From positions 6,830,598-6,894,597 of the forward strand of contig CAJQUN010000023.1 of NCBI GenBank assembly GCA_907163345.1: a stretch of 64,000 nucleotides of DNA. Direction: 5' to 3'. This DNA comes from Haberlea rhodopensis. Taxonomy: Eukaryota; Streptophyta; Magnoliopsida; Lamiales; Gesneriaceae. The notes beneath the pieces are model-generated. The model was given only the letters and a program-made list of their open reading frames with translations. It made no database searches and was not told the origin of the DNA. Made by a program: the position numbers and the translations under genes. Shown here one piece after another: positions 9,608-21,363 of the stretch (position 1 is its first letter; every line of letters starts with the position of its first letter).

Positions 9608-11104
9608 TTAAGGGCATTTAGGGCCTCCTCTCTTGGTCTTCCAGTTATTGTAGCAAGGGCAGAACTGCTTGTTTCCATAAGTACCAGAAGGCACACATAG
9701 ACATTTCCCACAGCATTTCTGGCAGAAGAACATGCATGGCTTCTTGAATGCCGTTTTCGAGCATCTAATCTTGCAACGACCCTCGCATTCTGTCCATTGA
9801 TTAGTTATAAAAGTTTGAGACTAGATGTTCTATGGGGTCATTTTTTAAATCTAACCTAAAAATAATATAATTCCGGACTTTATTACCATGCTTTAGTTCA
9901 TCAGATTTTAAGTTCTCAAGTTTGTGTAACAAAATTACGTCGAATCAAGTCATCATCGTTAAGGTGGAATATTCCACCACTTTAATGGAAAAATCAACCG
10001 TGGATGTTACCCTATGATACTGCGTGTGGGATATCATCAAATTTTCAGTAAAATACCTTTATTTGTATCTTCAGTTGATGGACAGTAATTTAGAAAATAA
10101 ATATGAATGTTTTTTTTTTCTTCTAAATATTATATTTAAGGATCAACACCCAAAACTAAATTGACTCAATAATTTAAATGAGCTAGTTAAACCATGCAAT
10201 CTAGGAAAATTTAGTGGCAAAACTTAAATATTTTTACGTACCTTGAGGTTGAAGGCTGCCAGGAGTTGTGCCATACTGATAAATAACACAAATAATTAAG
10301 GAGAGATTAAGTTTCATTTGAATAATGTGTTTTAATTAATTAAAGAGATAATATATTAAAACACCCATATAATTTGGGTTCTTTTCCCGGTTCATTCCCT
10401 AAAGTTTTCATTGACCGGTTTAGTTTCTAAATGTTTTAGGTCTGTTATGTACCCAATTCAATCCATAAATTTTTTAAAATATTTCGGATTCAGCCCATCT
10501 TTTATTATATTGGCCGAATTAACGTTGGAGACTGAATTTGGAAAATTTGTAAAACTTTAGGAACTAAATCTGGCCACTAAAACCTTAGGAAGTGGACTGG
10601 GAATTGACCCAAACTGCAGTGGCGTTTTAATGTATTTCCCATTAATTAAATGATGGTTTATACATATTATTGCCTTGTTAATATACTAAGTAATTACTTA
10701 AATAGTCTCACCGTTGGATTGACGATGCCTGATGGTTGTGGCTGAGGAGCTGGAGAGTAGTCTACCTTTGTCGCCTGCATTTTTAAAAAAAAAGTAATAT
10801 CATCAGAAAATATTAATTAATAAATGTCAAGCAGCCCAAAAATGATCAAATTTCGTGTAATTTTTCTGTACCATGGATCCTTTACTCATACTTATTCAAC
10901 TGGAAGTTTTGATCCAATTCAAAAATTCTGTTTCACAATTTTATAATCCAATGTTTTTTAGAAATCACGAGAATATGTAGTTTTTTTTTTCTCGAATTCC
11001 TCTCTGTGAGGCAAAGGACAATGAACGCTTACATGGGTTTCGACAGCAAGTAGAAGAAAAATGAGCAAGAAACAGACCAGCAAGTTGTTTTGCTTCTCAA
11101 ACAT
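9608..11104 (-). CDS. GASA/Snakin cysteine-rich secreted peptide (four exons)
   Basis: Gibberellin-regulated (GASA/Snakin) peptides are secreted, act in growth and hormone responses, and some are antimicrobial. Exons in transcription order: 11104-11033, 10774-10712, 10275-10242, 9789-9608, all GT-AG with matching phases, giving 116 aa. Exon 1 is a signal peptide (MFEKQNN then LLVCFLLIFLLLA). Exons 2 and 3 give a short Pro/Gln-rich linker (YSPAPQPQPSG). The last exon carries the C-terminal domain with all 12 cysteines in family spacing: ECEGRCKIRC, KKPCMFFCQKCCGKCLC, VPSGTYGNKQFCPCYNNW, and the terminal KCP. It is intact. The exons are too short to show as long open frames. Which GASA subgroup it belongs to I cannot say. 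Confidence 0.92.
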
Positions 11105-11246
11105 ATCGTTGTCTTGGGATAATTCTTCGATAAAGAAAGAGAATATGATTGAAAATGCAATATTATATTCGACTTAGTTTAGATATCAAGAGAAGATTGT
11201 GAAATTTGTGGTACTTAAATATTAGGAATCCCTTGTATATGTGGTG

Positions 11247-11258
11247 TAAATATATATA
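11247..11258 (-). promoter_or_regulatory. Candidate TATA box of the GASA gene
   Basis: On the minus strand TATATATATTTA lies about 145 bp upstream of the GASA start codon, which would give a 5' UTR near 115 nt. Position and sequence are plausible, but the region is AT-rich, so this is weak. Confidence 0.35.
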
Positions 11259-11419
11259 CTGAACCCGTGACAACGTTGGCAAACCCTTTGTCCTGATCTG
11301 TAGACGCACCAGTTTAGGCTGTAGTTTGGATGGAATAACTCCTAGGTTTGTTATCGAGGTGCATGGTGTGTACGTAATGACTCGAGAACCGAAAATTTAA
11401 TTTCAACCATATGCAGGGA

Positions 11420-11913
11420 AGGGGCGGATGCAAGAATTTTGGTTAAAAAACAAAAGGCGCAAAAGTTTTTTTAAGGACTTACGGGGTCAAATATAATTTT
11501 AGGTGGGGAAAATTGTAGTTTTTGAGTGGTCATACTCCCATTACCAAAATCATCCATTGTAATATACGTAATTATAAAATTCTCAAAAGGAATCCGTCTA
11601 GGTTTACATAATCGCCGAAACGCATCGGCGATTTTATGTAACCTCTAAGAAGCTGACGTAACAGCTCATTGAGGATCCCTTTTTCGAATTTTATGATTAC
11701 CCATATTATAATGGATGCTTTTGGTAATAGAAATATGTGGCCCACCTTCTAACCGATGGGACAAGGGTTGCGACAATTAACCTGCAGCTTCGAGTTACCC
11801 ATACAACAATGTAACTAAACTATTCTTGGGGGGTAAAATACAATTTTTTTGAAATTATTTTTTTTAGGTAATAATTTTGTTTGGGCAAGGGAGGTACGAG
11901 TAGGTCCGCCCCT
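11420..11913. mobile_element. hAT-like non-autonomous element (GGGGCGGAT termini)
   Basis: The left end AGGGGCGGATGCAAG and the right end TAGGTCCGCCCCTG are inverted, and they are flanked by near-identical 8-mers TGCAGGGA (11412-11419) and TGCAGGGG (11914-11921). The interior is A/T-rich with GGGG-containing runs, like the 8937 element. It has no coding capacity and is itself split by the MITE at 11544-11724. Confidence 0.6.
11544..11724. mobile_element. 181-bp fold-back MITE with TA target duplication
   Basis: Terminal inverted repeats of about 55 bp: the left starts CCAAAATCATCCATTGTAAT, and the right ends with its imperfect complement (ATTATAATGGATGCTTTTGG). TA flanks both sides. The centre holds a small hairpin, ATCGCCGAAACGCATCGGCGAT broken as two arms around AAACGC. 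The TA duplication fits Tc1/mariner (Stowaway-like). It lies inside the 11420-11913 element, so it is younger. Confidence 0.7.
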
Positions 11914-13040
11914 GTGCAGGGGCGGATCTAGCTTTTTGGTCGGTGTAAAATTGTAGGATTTGTTAGGGATGCAGCTGCTCCTAATGAATGTGTATTCACA
12001 CCTGAGTTTATGTATATCCTATAAATCAACAAAACCATACATAACTCATTTACAGTTTTTGTTTTTGTTTGTCTAAAAATACTGATTTTTATTATTTTTA
12101 ATTTTTTTTATGTCTATGTATGTGTAAATACTGACTTTACTTAGATAGAATAGATCTCGTTCAACCTATTTATGTTATTAAAAACCAAGAACTATATTAT
12201 TATAGCTCAACCATTGACAGAAACCTTGATATGACTATAGTCCATGAGATTATTATCGTGTATTGGGTGATAACATCTAAATTACAATCTTTATGAGTAC
12301 TGGAATCCTTAAACAAAGTTTTTCTAGTTAGCACGACGCAGAACGGACATATCGTCATTAAGATTCTATGATCTCAACTAACAAATGACTTATATTCAAT
12401 CGGGACATACGAAATGAGAGGATTGTAGTCGAATGTAATACATTCTTATGCAATACACACCTAACCCATCCATTCCAAACCTTATTTAGAAATATTGAGA
12501 GATGATTAATATATTATAATAAGATCGAAATGTTTTGAATTTGATAGTTATTTAATTAACTAGCAAATCTTTGGCTCAGCTAATTCTGTTAGGATCAATA
12601 TCTATCATCTTATCAAAAATTATAGTTATTAGCAGATATGCAACATTATTTCTTTATTCCACAGTAAAGCCCCATCTGCTAACAACTATATGTTAAGCTT
12701 GTTATGTCATAGGTGGTTAGCCTTATGCGCACACAGAAAAATTGTTGAACCCACTAACTCATCAATTTCTATCATCACTTGCATATACTTAAGTAAATCA
12801 TTTGATAAGGGGCGGATCAATATTTCAAAAAATTGGGAAGAAAGGGGTGTATATATATATATATATATAGAAAGGATATATGAATGTAACATCATCCGAC
12901 CTGGGGTTCACATGTGATTCCTAACCGTGAAAGTGATAGAAGAATCACCACATGCATATGAATTCACATGTCCCCATCATTATTGGCAGTAAATTATTGA
13001 GTCCCATGTAACATATAGCTAGCACTAAGGCCGCACATAT
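11914..13040. other. AT-rich spacer with isolated GGGGCGGAT ends
   Basis: Holds a lone GGGGCGGATCTAGC terminus at about 11920, another GGGGCGGATCAAT at about 12809 and a (TA)n tract at about 12848-12870. These look like fragments of the same small elements seen nearby. No gene recognised. Confidence 0.5.
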
Positions 13041-13575
13041 TGTTGGAGTGCAATAAAAAGCAATAAGGGAGGTGAAGCTTGGGCTGCTATACAGTTTAAA
13101 GATTAGAATTGCATCGTTATCACCAGCTATAATTTTTGGTAAAGCAGCAAACATTTGATCGTACAATTGGCATTAGAGTCAATGTCGATTCACATGAGTT
13201 GCGGGATATTACAAGTATTGGAGGGAGATTGTTGGAGTGCAATATTGTCCTTGCTTGGAGAGCGATCGAATCGTGGAGCTTGGACTGCTATATTATTTAA
13301 AGATTAGAGTTGCATCGTTACCACCAGCTATAACTTTTGGTAAAGCGGTAATCGTTTGATCCTATAATTGGTATTAGGGTAAATGTCACGCATTCGATTC
13401 CCATGAGTTGCATGGTAGTAAAATTATTAGGGGGAGGTTATTGGAGTGCAATATTGTCCTTGCTTGGAAAGTGATCGAAATGTGGCGCTTGTGGTGCTAT
13501 ACGATTTAAAGACTAGAGTTATATCGTTAACACAAATTATAACTTTTGATAAAATGATAAACGCCTGAACCTACA
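13041..13575 (+). mobile_element. TRIM-type mini-retrotransposon array: three LTRs, two internal domains
   Basis: Three related 125-140 bp LTRs at about 13041-13165, 13230-13366 and 13439-13575. They share TTGGAGTGCAAT, TTTAAAGA.TAGAGTT and TCACCAGCTATAA, and end TACA or TATA. Each of the first two is followed by a primer-binding-site-like ATTGGCATTAGAG or ATTGGTATTAGGG (relics of the Met-tRNA site TTGGTATCAGAG). A purine tract (GGAGGGAGA, GGGGGAGG) precedes the second and third LTR. The internal parts are only 64-72 bp and non-coding. A terminal-repeat retrotransposon in miniature, made tandem by recombination between LTRs, explains all of this. Confidence 0.75.
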
Positions 13576-14722
13576 CAAACTGTTGGATCATAGCCTATTT
13601 GTGACGTAAAATTCTTTGGCTCTCATTTGGTCTTCATTGATGAACCACAAGACAAAAGTGTCTTAAAGTTCCCATAAAACCAATTCTCGTGATCGAAACC
13701 CATGTTACTTGCCTTTATTGTATTTTTCTTTTGGTTGTCTTTTTTTTTTAAGGCACTTTTGGTTGTCTTTTTAGTTGTACATTTTGAGAAACTCAGCATG
13801 TAATTGACAAGTGTCTAAGATTAGAGAGAAGTGAAATCCATGCATTTGGCTACTCTATCATGTATTCATTCTTGTTTTGGAATTATTATTGATCACTTTA
13901 CGAGGCATTATCTCAAATGTTTGATCAATGATCTAAATTTATTAATATGTCACATTTTTATATGTGACTCAATATATTGATAAATATGAGATCATTGATC
14001 CACTCCATGAGATAGCTAAAAAGTAAACCTTTATTTTGATCAGATACCTGAGCATGTTAATGGATTTGAGGCAAGTGGTTACGGTTCTCCTTGTGATTGT
14101 TATAGTGATATGATAAAGGTGGCTGCTAGTGGTGATTTCCAAGTAAATTTAATGAATTTATTTAGCTTAATTTTCTTTTTATTTTAATTTAATGACGTCG
14201 ATTCTTTTCGCTTTCTTGTTTTATTCAACATTTGACTGGAATTTTAAAATAATTAGAGTTACACATCATTATCCTCATATTATGTATCTTTTATTATATT
14301 ATCCACCAATTTTTCAATTTATTTATAGCTTAAAATCTTCTCAAGACTATGTGATTCACATTGTCAACAAGTACAAATAAATTATATATAGTTACTTCTA
14401 TAAATTCTGTTAATTTAAAAATTAGAATAATTATAAATACATTAAGGTTGTATTTTGATACATGAATTTGAAATGAATAGATTTCAAATTCCTCACTTAA
14501 ATGTATCATTAATGTTTAGGTAAAATTTTGATTAGGTAATTCAAAATTTCAAATTCATCATTTTTTCAATATATTTTGCTTTACATTTTGAAAGGATTTG
14601 AAATGATAACGAACTACATGTCATTTTAAATCTATGATTTTCAGATGATTGGATTTTAAATTATTTCTTCCAAGTTATATCATTCCATCCAAATGCAACA
14701 TAAGGTTGTGATTAAATTGATT
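13576..14722. other. AT-rich spacer with one exon-like fragment
   Basis: Mostly low-complexity AT-rich sequence with repeated GATTTGAAAT-type words around 14460-14700. The only gene-like part is the fragment at 14044-14142, listed separately. Confidence 0.5.
14044..14142 (+). other. Orphan exon-like fragment, 33 codons
   Basis: Between an acceptor-like TTTTGATCAG and a donor-like GTAAAT lies a phase-0 open stretch with balanced codons. It contains IPEHVNGFEASGYG and CDCYSDMIKVAASGDF and stands out from the surrounding AT-rich DNA. I do not recognise the family. It could be a captured exon or a lone surviving exon of a decayed gene. Confidence 0.3.
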
Positions 14723-15462
14723 CAGTGTTTTCAAAACCGGATCGGATATGAAATCTGTGTCCTTACTGGTTACAGGTTCGATCGATCGACCGTTTGAACC
14801 ACTAGTTCAACCGGTGATGATGTCAACATTAAATAATATCTATTTTAATTTTTGTAAAATGTATATATACTGTATTTGCTATAGTTTCAAGTTGTTCACA
14901 ATAAAAAAATATCATTAAACCAACGTTTCATGTCAAACTTAAAAAATCAGATCAAACCAAATGTCAAACATAAAAGAAAAAAACAATAAAACATCTCAAA
15001 AACCACAAGCAATACCTAAAAAGAACAATGTTCCAAAATCATAAGAAAAATTTACAAAATTATGAAATGATTCACATATTTTATAATTTACGAGAAACTA
15101 AACATATTTATATATAACATATAAGGCACCTTTATGAAATTTTATGGATTTTTTGATACATACATAAATTATTATTTCGTAATTATTTCAATAACAATAA
15201 ATTATATATAATATTTTTTTCTTCTAAAAATTTGATTTATAATATTAACAAAAAATAATTTTTTTAAAAAAAGAAAGAAAATGAAGAAGCAACTGGTTCA
15301 ATCGGTGGACCAGTTCACTGGTTGAACCGATTTTTTACCGGTTTATTCTAGTTCACGCCGTTTTTTTTAGCATGAGGTTTTATAGGGTCAATCGGACTGG
15401 ATCAAGCACTGGTTATCGGTTAAACCGGTTGAACCGACCGGTCCGATCCGATTTTCAAAACT
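14723..15462. mobile_element. hAT-like non-autonomous element, 740 bp
   Basis: Inverted ends: left CAGTGTTTTCAAAACCGG, right (complement) AGTTTTGAAAATCGG, each followed by ATCGG and several ACCGGT/GGTTGAACCG blocks. The flanks AATTGATT (14715-14722) and TATTGATT (15463-15470) match at 7 of 8 bases, suggesting an 8-bp target duplication. The middle is AT-rich without a transposase. Confidence 0.7.
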
Positions 15463-15766
15463 TATTGATTGATTTGATTTGATGGAAGCAATTTTATTTT
15501 GGGAAAGATTTGAGGAATAGATTTTAAATGACACTATCTTGGCGTAAGTAACTTAATATATAGTGAATTTGAAAATCACTTGAATTTTCTATATCCAAAC
15601 AATTTAAGAAATTTGAAATCCTTCAATCCAAGCACGATATAAAAATATATTCTAAATTTTTATTATTATTTTTAAGTGCTTAAACTAATTTTAAAAAAAA
15701 ACCTTATATTACTTGCGCCAACGCAACTGTTGGCGAACTATGCAGGGATGGCTCCAGATTGGGAAG
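15463..15766. other. AT-rich spacer, nothing recognised
   Basis: Continues the host sequence that flanks the 14723-15462 element. No gene seen. Confidence 0.5.
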
Positions 15767-16345
15767 TAGGGATGGCAATGGGGCGGGTTTGGGACGGGTT
15801 TGGCCAATTCCAGGACCCGCCCCGCTACACATAAAACCCATACCCGCCCCGCCCCGTTTAGACCCGCCGGGTTCATGGGTTTACCCGCCCCGCCCCGCAA
15901 ACAATTTTTTTTTTTATAAAAAAAAATTTGGTAGAAATTAATTTTGAAACACAAAAATTGAGTTTTGAGATTGAATTTAATGTTTTCCTCTAGTAAATAT
16001 TTATAATAAGTATCGTAAAACTATCTTTAAACTATCAAATATTTATTATTTAGTTTTTATTCCATTCAAAATGTTCAATTTCTTTACCATAAACACATGA
16101 ATTTTGATATGAAATTAAACAATAACACATTATTGTACAATCAAAGAAGTGAAATGTATATTCAATATTAATTTTTTTTTTAAAAAAATTAAAATTGCAT
16201 AGCTGGGCGGGTGCGGGGCGGGTTCGGCCAATCCCAGGACCCGCCCCGCCCTGCTTCCAAACCCGGTTGAAGCGGGTTTGGACCCGCCCCGACGGGTCGG
16301 GTTCAATACGGGTCCGGGTTTGGACCCGACCCATTGCCATCCCCA
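15767..16345. mobile_element. Non-autonomous element with TAGGGATGGCAAT ends
   Basis: The left terminus TAGGGATGGCAATGGGGCGG and the right terminus CCCATTGCCATCCCCA are inverted copies of a hAT-like end common in plants. Both ends carry about 140 bp of GC-rich GGGCGGGTTTGGG-type repeats, while the 300 bp between them are AT-rich. I could not match an 8-bp target duplication. The glycine/proline-rich frames here are artefacts of the repeat. Confidence 0.7.
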
Positions 16346-17129
16346 GTGCCAAAATGGTTTCAGATTGGAGATGCCTTGGGAATAATTTTCTTGCACAACA
16401 GACTTAAAACTTTAAATATTTAAAACTTTTCACCATTTGGTGCAAATGATAAAACTTTTTTTTTTGATGGATAACAAATGATAAAACTTTGATTGTTTTA
16501 ACGTCTGTATTCCAGCGTTTGGTTCGATTTCACAATAACTTATTATGTTATTCATATATTACAATTTATTGTTCACATATTATAAATCATTTATTATCCT
16601 ATCTCACGAACTAAACGATGGCCAAGAAAGATAAAACATAGAAAGATGATAAAGTTGCAGAGCAATTTACGTTTTTTTTGTCCAAATCCAAAGTCCAATT
16701 CGTATAAAAATATATAAAACTTGAATAATATCTTATTAGGCATGCTTTTTAAATGTTTTTGGATAGAGTAGCAAAAATTACAAATACAACCAGAAAACAA
16801 AAACAAGATTTTTTGTACTTATTAAATGCTTTGAAAAAAAAAAAATCCACCCAAACATCCTCATTTTAGCCAAAATCTCTGATATGTTCTTGCCCTAAAA
16901 GCTTTTGTACCCAATAAATGCTCTCCAACTAAGAAACAAGTTGTGAAGTGCATATTCCGAGAAAAAAAATAGAATTCATTATTTAAATTTTCTACAATGA
17001 ATGATGCAATCGCCACTGCACAATTGAGATGGCCAAAAGACGGTAACAAACACAGATAAAAGGATCATAACCTATCAGCAATAGTAGTTTTTGGGATATT
17101 AGTAACTGAAAAAATAATTATCCCAAAGC
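16346..17129. other. Spacer and 3' flank of the zinc-finger gene
   Basis: AT-rich; the part nearest 17129 is probably the 3' UTR of the minus-strand CCCH gene. No other feature recognised. Confidence 0.5.
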
Positions 17130-18781
17130 TCATATATCATCCTTTTTGTTCGGTGAGCAGTGTGGTGGCGATAGATCATCTATCCAATCAGCATAAATTC
17201 GATTAATTTTCTTGGATAGTTTCCATTTCAGCGACTTCTTATCTTCTCCAGCTTCACCAAGAGGAGAACCAATCACCAGATTTCCAGGTGCAGCCATAGA
17301 TTTGGCCGGAATGGAACCAGCGTTCGTTATTTGTTCTGTATCGACACGTGAAGCAGAAACCTTCAAATCTGTCAAAGTAGAAATAGTACTTGTCTATCAT
17401 CATACAGACCTTTGTCCAAAACGCAAGAAAAAGAAAGCATGGCATACGGCAAATAATGCACAAAATCATGGTTAAATGTTCTGTAGAACAAATACAAAAG
17501 GCACAATCAAACGAAAATTTTCTGTACAATTAACTAGAGTAGAAAATGGTGAGTACATACTGAAAGTACATACTCATAGTCTCAAAACCGTATACCATTG
17601 CTACATGCATTATAAAAAATGAGAAAAGAACCATAAACAATCGATCAGAATGGAATAAAACTATTCTTGGATACTAGGGAATTCAGAAGGAAGACACTAA
17701 AACTTATAAACAACCACAACATGTGTTAAACTAGAAAACAGGGAGCCAATTTTTCCTTTCTTTTTATCTTTACAAAAAAGAATGTTGTAAAATGAATGGC
17801 AACAACAAAGGTAAGTATATTACCAAGGCATTAACCAAATAATTGAACAGACAAAAAACTATACTTTTTTGCTTTAAGGTGTGAAATCCGCTAAATGTTA
17901 CTTACAGCGGTGTGTGTCTATCATGTTCAAATAATCCAAACCGAATGAATGTGCACAAGACTATTACATAATTTCTCAAATCAACTGAAGAAATATTAAA
18001 AATGGTCATGTAAAAAACGGTATTAAATTGAACGATCAAAATGTGTATCATGTATACCTGATTGGCCATGAACATAATAGCATCTTTCTCCATATGGACA
18101 CTGACCAATCTCCCATTTACTGCATAACCTGGTTTTCCAAAAACTCGTCCTTACTTGGTAAGTATCCAAGCCCCCAGTAACCTGCTTATTCAAATCAGGT
18201 TTACTGAAATCGTTGCTGCTCCACAAGGCATCACTTCTAGTCCCTATGCTTATAGCAGAACTCTCCCTCTGCCAAGGCACTTCAGTATTAAAGTTCGAAG
18301 GAGCCCGTTCGTGGAGGAAGATACACTTCTCCCCATATGGACACTCACCTTCATTGTAATATTTCTTGCAGATTTTTGTTCTATTAATCATTCTTTGATC
18401 ATCATTCCAATTACTCCCAGCACCCCTATCCTTTTCTCGAACAAGCTCTTGCCAATTAGGAGGGGGCACGCGTAAATCCTCAGTACCATGAGCAAAAGTG
18501 CAATGCTCACCATTGCGGCACATGCCATCCATGAATTTAGCACAGATTCGCGTCTTGTAAAATATGTGACTGGTACCATTACTTCCGGTACCATTTGTCT
18601 GATTGATTGACGGCTTGTTTTCAGAGTTTCTTGCTCTCTTAAATGGTGGAGCACGATCAAACTGTGGAACTAAATCTGGTTCCATATTTTCGGAAAAATA
18701 TGGAGGCCAAAATCCTCCAGCATCACAGGTAAAAGGTGGCTGCATAATTGAATGTGGCGTTGTATGATCCGGAAAACTCAT
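17130..18781 (-). CDS. CCCH zinc-finger protein with three fingers (two exons)
   Basis: A plant CCCH-type RNA-binding or regulatory protein, similar in layout to the Arabidopsis C3H12/C3H39 group. Exon 1 is 18781-18058 (ATG at 18781) and exon 2 is 17368-17130. The donor follows HGQS and the acceptor precedes DLKVSAS, with phases that join exactly, giving about 320 aa. Three C-x(7,8)-C-x5-C-x3-H fingers are visible: TRICAKFMDGMCRNGEHC..H, TKICKKYYNEGECPYGEKC..H and TRLCSKWEIGQCPYGERC..H. The N-terminus is Pro/Phe-rich with a basic KRAR stretch. The C-terminus KWKLSKKINRIYADWIDDL matches the conserved tail of this group as I remember it. It is intact. Nuclear or cytoplasmic location is not decided by the sequence. 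Confidence 0.9.
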
Positions 18782-19800
18782 TCAGTTCTCAACAAATATT
18801 CCAACTCAATCTGAATTCTGAACTGCTTCTCTCAATTTTTGGCCGAAGAGGAACAGACACAAGGCTAGAAGTATTTATGCCAAGTCAATACAGAACAACA
18901 TCATACCACAGAAACGTAATCAAAACTCAAAAAATGAAGTAAAAGGCAACATGCACAGAACTGCTGAAAAATGAAAAATAATAAATCATCAAAGGCACCG
19001 AATATAATGAAATTTAGTTCTCTTTTGTCAAATATATTATTGAAACGATTCCAAACCAACCCATTCTGAATGATTTCTGGAAAAAATAAACATATCTGTT
19101 TCGTGGGCAAACAAAATGATGCCAATTCTATGTAAAACAACAAATCTTGGCATGGAAATCTAGGAATTGTAGACATTCTGACCAGAAAATTAGAGATTAA
19201 GAATTGGAATAAGCAGATATAATCAACTGAATCAAAAGAGATACAAATTACTTCGAGCTGCAACAATTTTTTTTAAAAAAGAAATAAAAATCAAGAATTC
19301 TCAAACCTGTATTTGATCAAATCATTCAAATAATAAATTTAGTCGAACCATTCCCATGAAATCATTTAGAACATATCATAGAATGGAGAGTTGACAGACC
19401 TGAAATTGAGGTGGATCAAATCAAATTTCGGAGAATAAGTTCCTCTTTTTAAAGATCAGATGTGCAAATTGGTATCAATAGTTATTGTTCTTATATGACA
19501 TAAAAGAAATTTCTACACCGATCTTTGGTCCACTTTTCAAACAATGACTAATGTGAATTATATACCCAAATAAGATTGAATGGCGCGCCGCCCTAACGAA
19601 ACCCTAGATTGATGGGAAAATGATGGAATTTTCGAAACCTAAAACCCCAAATCGGTCAAAACCCCACGAAAAAGCCGGCTAATTATTTATGATGATTAAA
19701 CCGGGTTCGCATTCCACTAATAAAGAAAGCATAATTTTTTTTTTTGGAGGGGGAAATATTCATACCTAAAATCTCTTACGTAGGAGAACAAATGACAATC
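18782..19800 (-). promoter_or_regulatory. Upstream region of the CCCH gene, probable 5' UTR intron and telobox
   Basis: Minus-strand sequence upstream of the ATG has a good donor (CAATTTCAG/GTCTGT near 19400) and a pyrimidine-rich acceptor (TTGTTGCAG near 19258), so a 5' UTR intron is likely. A telo-box AAACCCTAG on the plus strand near 19602 lies in a GC-richer stretch that could be the promoter. This is inferred from spacing; no transcript data. Confidence 0.35.
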
Positions 19801-20711
19801 ATTAGGGCAAAACCTTATTGTAGTTGCCCAATATACATTAAATAATATATTAAAAAGAAATTTATTCAATAATATTTATATAAACTATATATCAATTTAT
19901 TTTCTTATAGTTAATTATTTTGAGAAATTTAAAATCAAAAGAAAAATGCAGACAAACCATAGAAATTACGACCAAGATCACATCAATTGGTCCACCACTT
20001 GGCTGGTAATTGCTAAATACAATGAGATGTGAAATCAAATACTGATTGATTTTTTATAATGTCATAACGTGTCCGCGTCCACGGAGTCTCCGACTGCATG
20101 TGGTGATTTTTTATAATGTCAGTGAAACATAGTGTATCCTACATAGAGATATCTAAAACACGAAATGAATATAATAATGACGCTTTCCATGTTGGTCAAC
20201 CTATTGTTCCGGCATGGAAACAGGCAGGTCCAAATGAATTAAGTCTTCATTTGGATGAAAAGATTTGATGAATTTTGATTTCAAATCATTAATATAAATC
20301 TATCAAATTGTTTGGCTAATTCTGAATCCATGGATTTTAAATCCATCATCTTCAATTTTAAGGGATTTTTTAACAATACGAAGGTATTTAAAATTCTTAA
20401 TTATCGAAGTCATTTCAAAATCCAAATTTTAAAATTCATTATTGAAATGAAATCATTCAATCCAAATACAATTGACATCCTAACCATGTTCATTTGACCT
20501 ATCTCTCCTAATCCTTCGGTCTACGGGTCCTACAAAGATCCATTGAAATCTGGTAACTTGTTATCTACCTTGAATTTTCTTGCCCAGCTCTATCTTCTTG
20601 GAAAATTTCAGGTCCTGCTTCATAATACTTTTGTCCCTGTCTAGTTTCTTGGAAAATTTGAGATCCTACATTCATGATTGTGATGATCATCAGCATAACT
20701 CCTACCCTATC
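19801..20711. other. AT-rich spacer before the copia element
   Basis: No gene recognised. Words such as GATTTTGATTTCAAATC near 20270 recall the AT-rich host sequence at 14.5 kb. The last five bases CTATC (20707-20711) are the left target duplication of the next element. Confidence 0.5.
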
Positions 20712-21166
20712 TGTTAGTCAAAGGAATAAATATGGGGGGCCCATATTTGTTGAAAATTGTGGCCAAAATTTTTCAAGGAAATCTGCATAAAGATTTGTCA
20801 GAAACGTGCAAAGAAAAATTGGCAAATATTTTTGTCAAATACGCGTGAACAACGCGTGAATAAATTCTATAAATAGAGTTACATTTTCATTCAGAAAAAT
20901 ATCAAATTGTAGAGAGAAAAATAACACAGTGCAATCAGAGTAAAATACTAGTGAGAGAAAATTGCTGTATAATTTTCTGAGTGTTTTTCAGATTGAGTGT
21001 TGTCAGTGTTTTGTAAACACTTGTATTTTTCTTCAATAAAAGATCTGCAGCAGCCCCGTGGATGTAGGCTTATTTTTGCCGAACCACGTAAATCTTGTGT
21101 TTTTATTCCGCATTTATTTTTGCTCCCACATATCTGACCAGAAAATATTTCGTTATTTTCCCAACA
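20712..21166 (+). repeat. 5' LTR of the Tnt1-like element (455 bp)
   Basis: Starts TGTTAGTCAAAGG, ends CCCAACA, and is directly followed by the primer-binding site. It contains a TATA box, an AATAAA signal near 21033, and the GTGGATGTAGGC and GAACCACGTAAATC blocks familiar from plant copia LTRs. Confidence 0.95.
20841..20875 (+). promoter_or_regulatory. U3 promoter: duplicated ACGCGTGAA and TATA box
   Basis: Two direct copies of ACGCGTGAA (about 20841 and 20851) lie immediately upstream of TATAAATA (20868-20875). ACGCGT is a CGCG-box of the kind bound by CAMTA calmodulin-binding activators. Their place just before the TATA box suggests stress-responsive transcription of the element; this is inference. 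Confidence 0.5.
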
Positions 21167-21363
21167 ACTGGTATCAGAGCCAGATTGTTAATTTTGTCAA
21201 TTTTTTTTGTCGGGTTACTATTCATGTGAATAGTGAATTTCCGTGAATAGTGATTTGGTCAGCGATACCAAATTCGTCCACAGCAGTGTTTTTTCAATAA
21301 CACGGTGATTTTCAAAAATTGTCAAAACAGCAATCCGGTGGGAGTCAGGTTCGAGTGGGAGTA

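Noticed and set aside
14780..14800. GATCGATCGACC near 14781 as a member of the GATC palindrome arrays
   Set aside because: It is a single site without a partner at about 21 bp, inside a hAT-like terminal repeat.
15709..16407. Several Pro/Gly/Arg-rich frames
   Set aside because: They are produced by GGGCGGGTTT repeats of a non-autonomous element.
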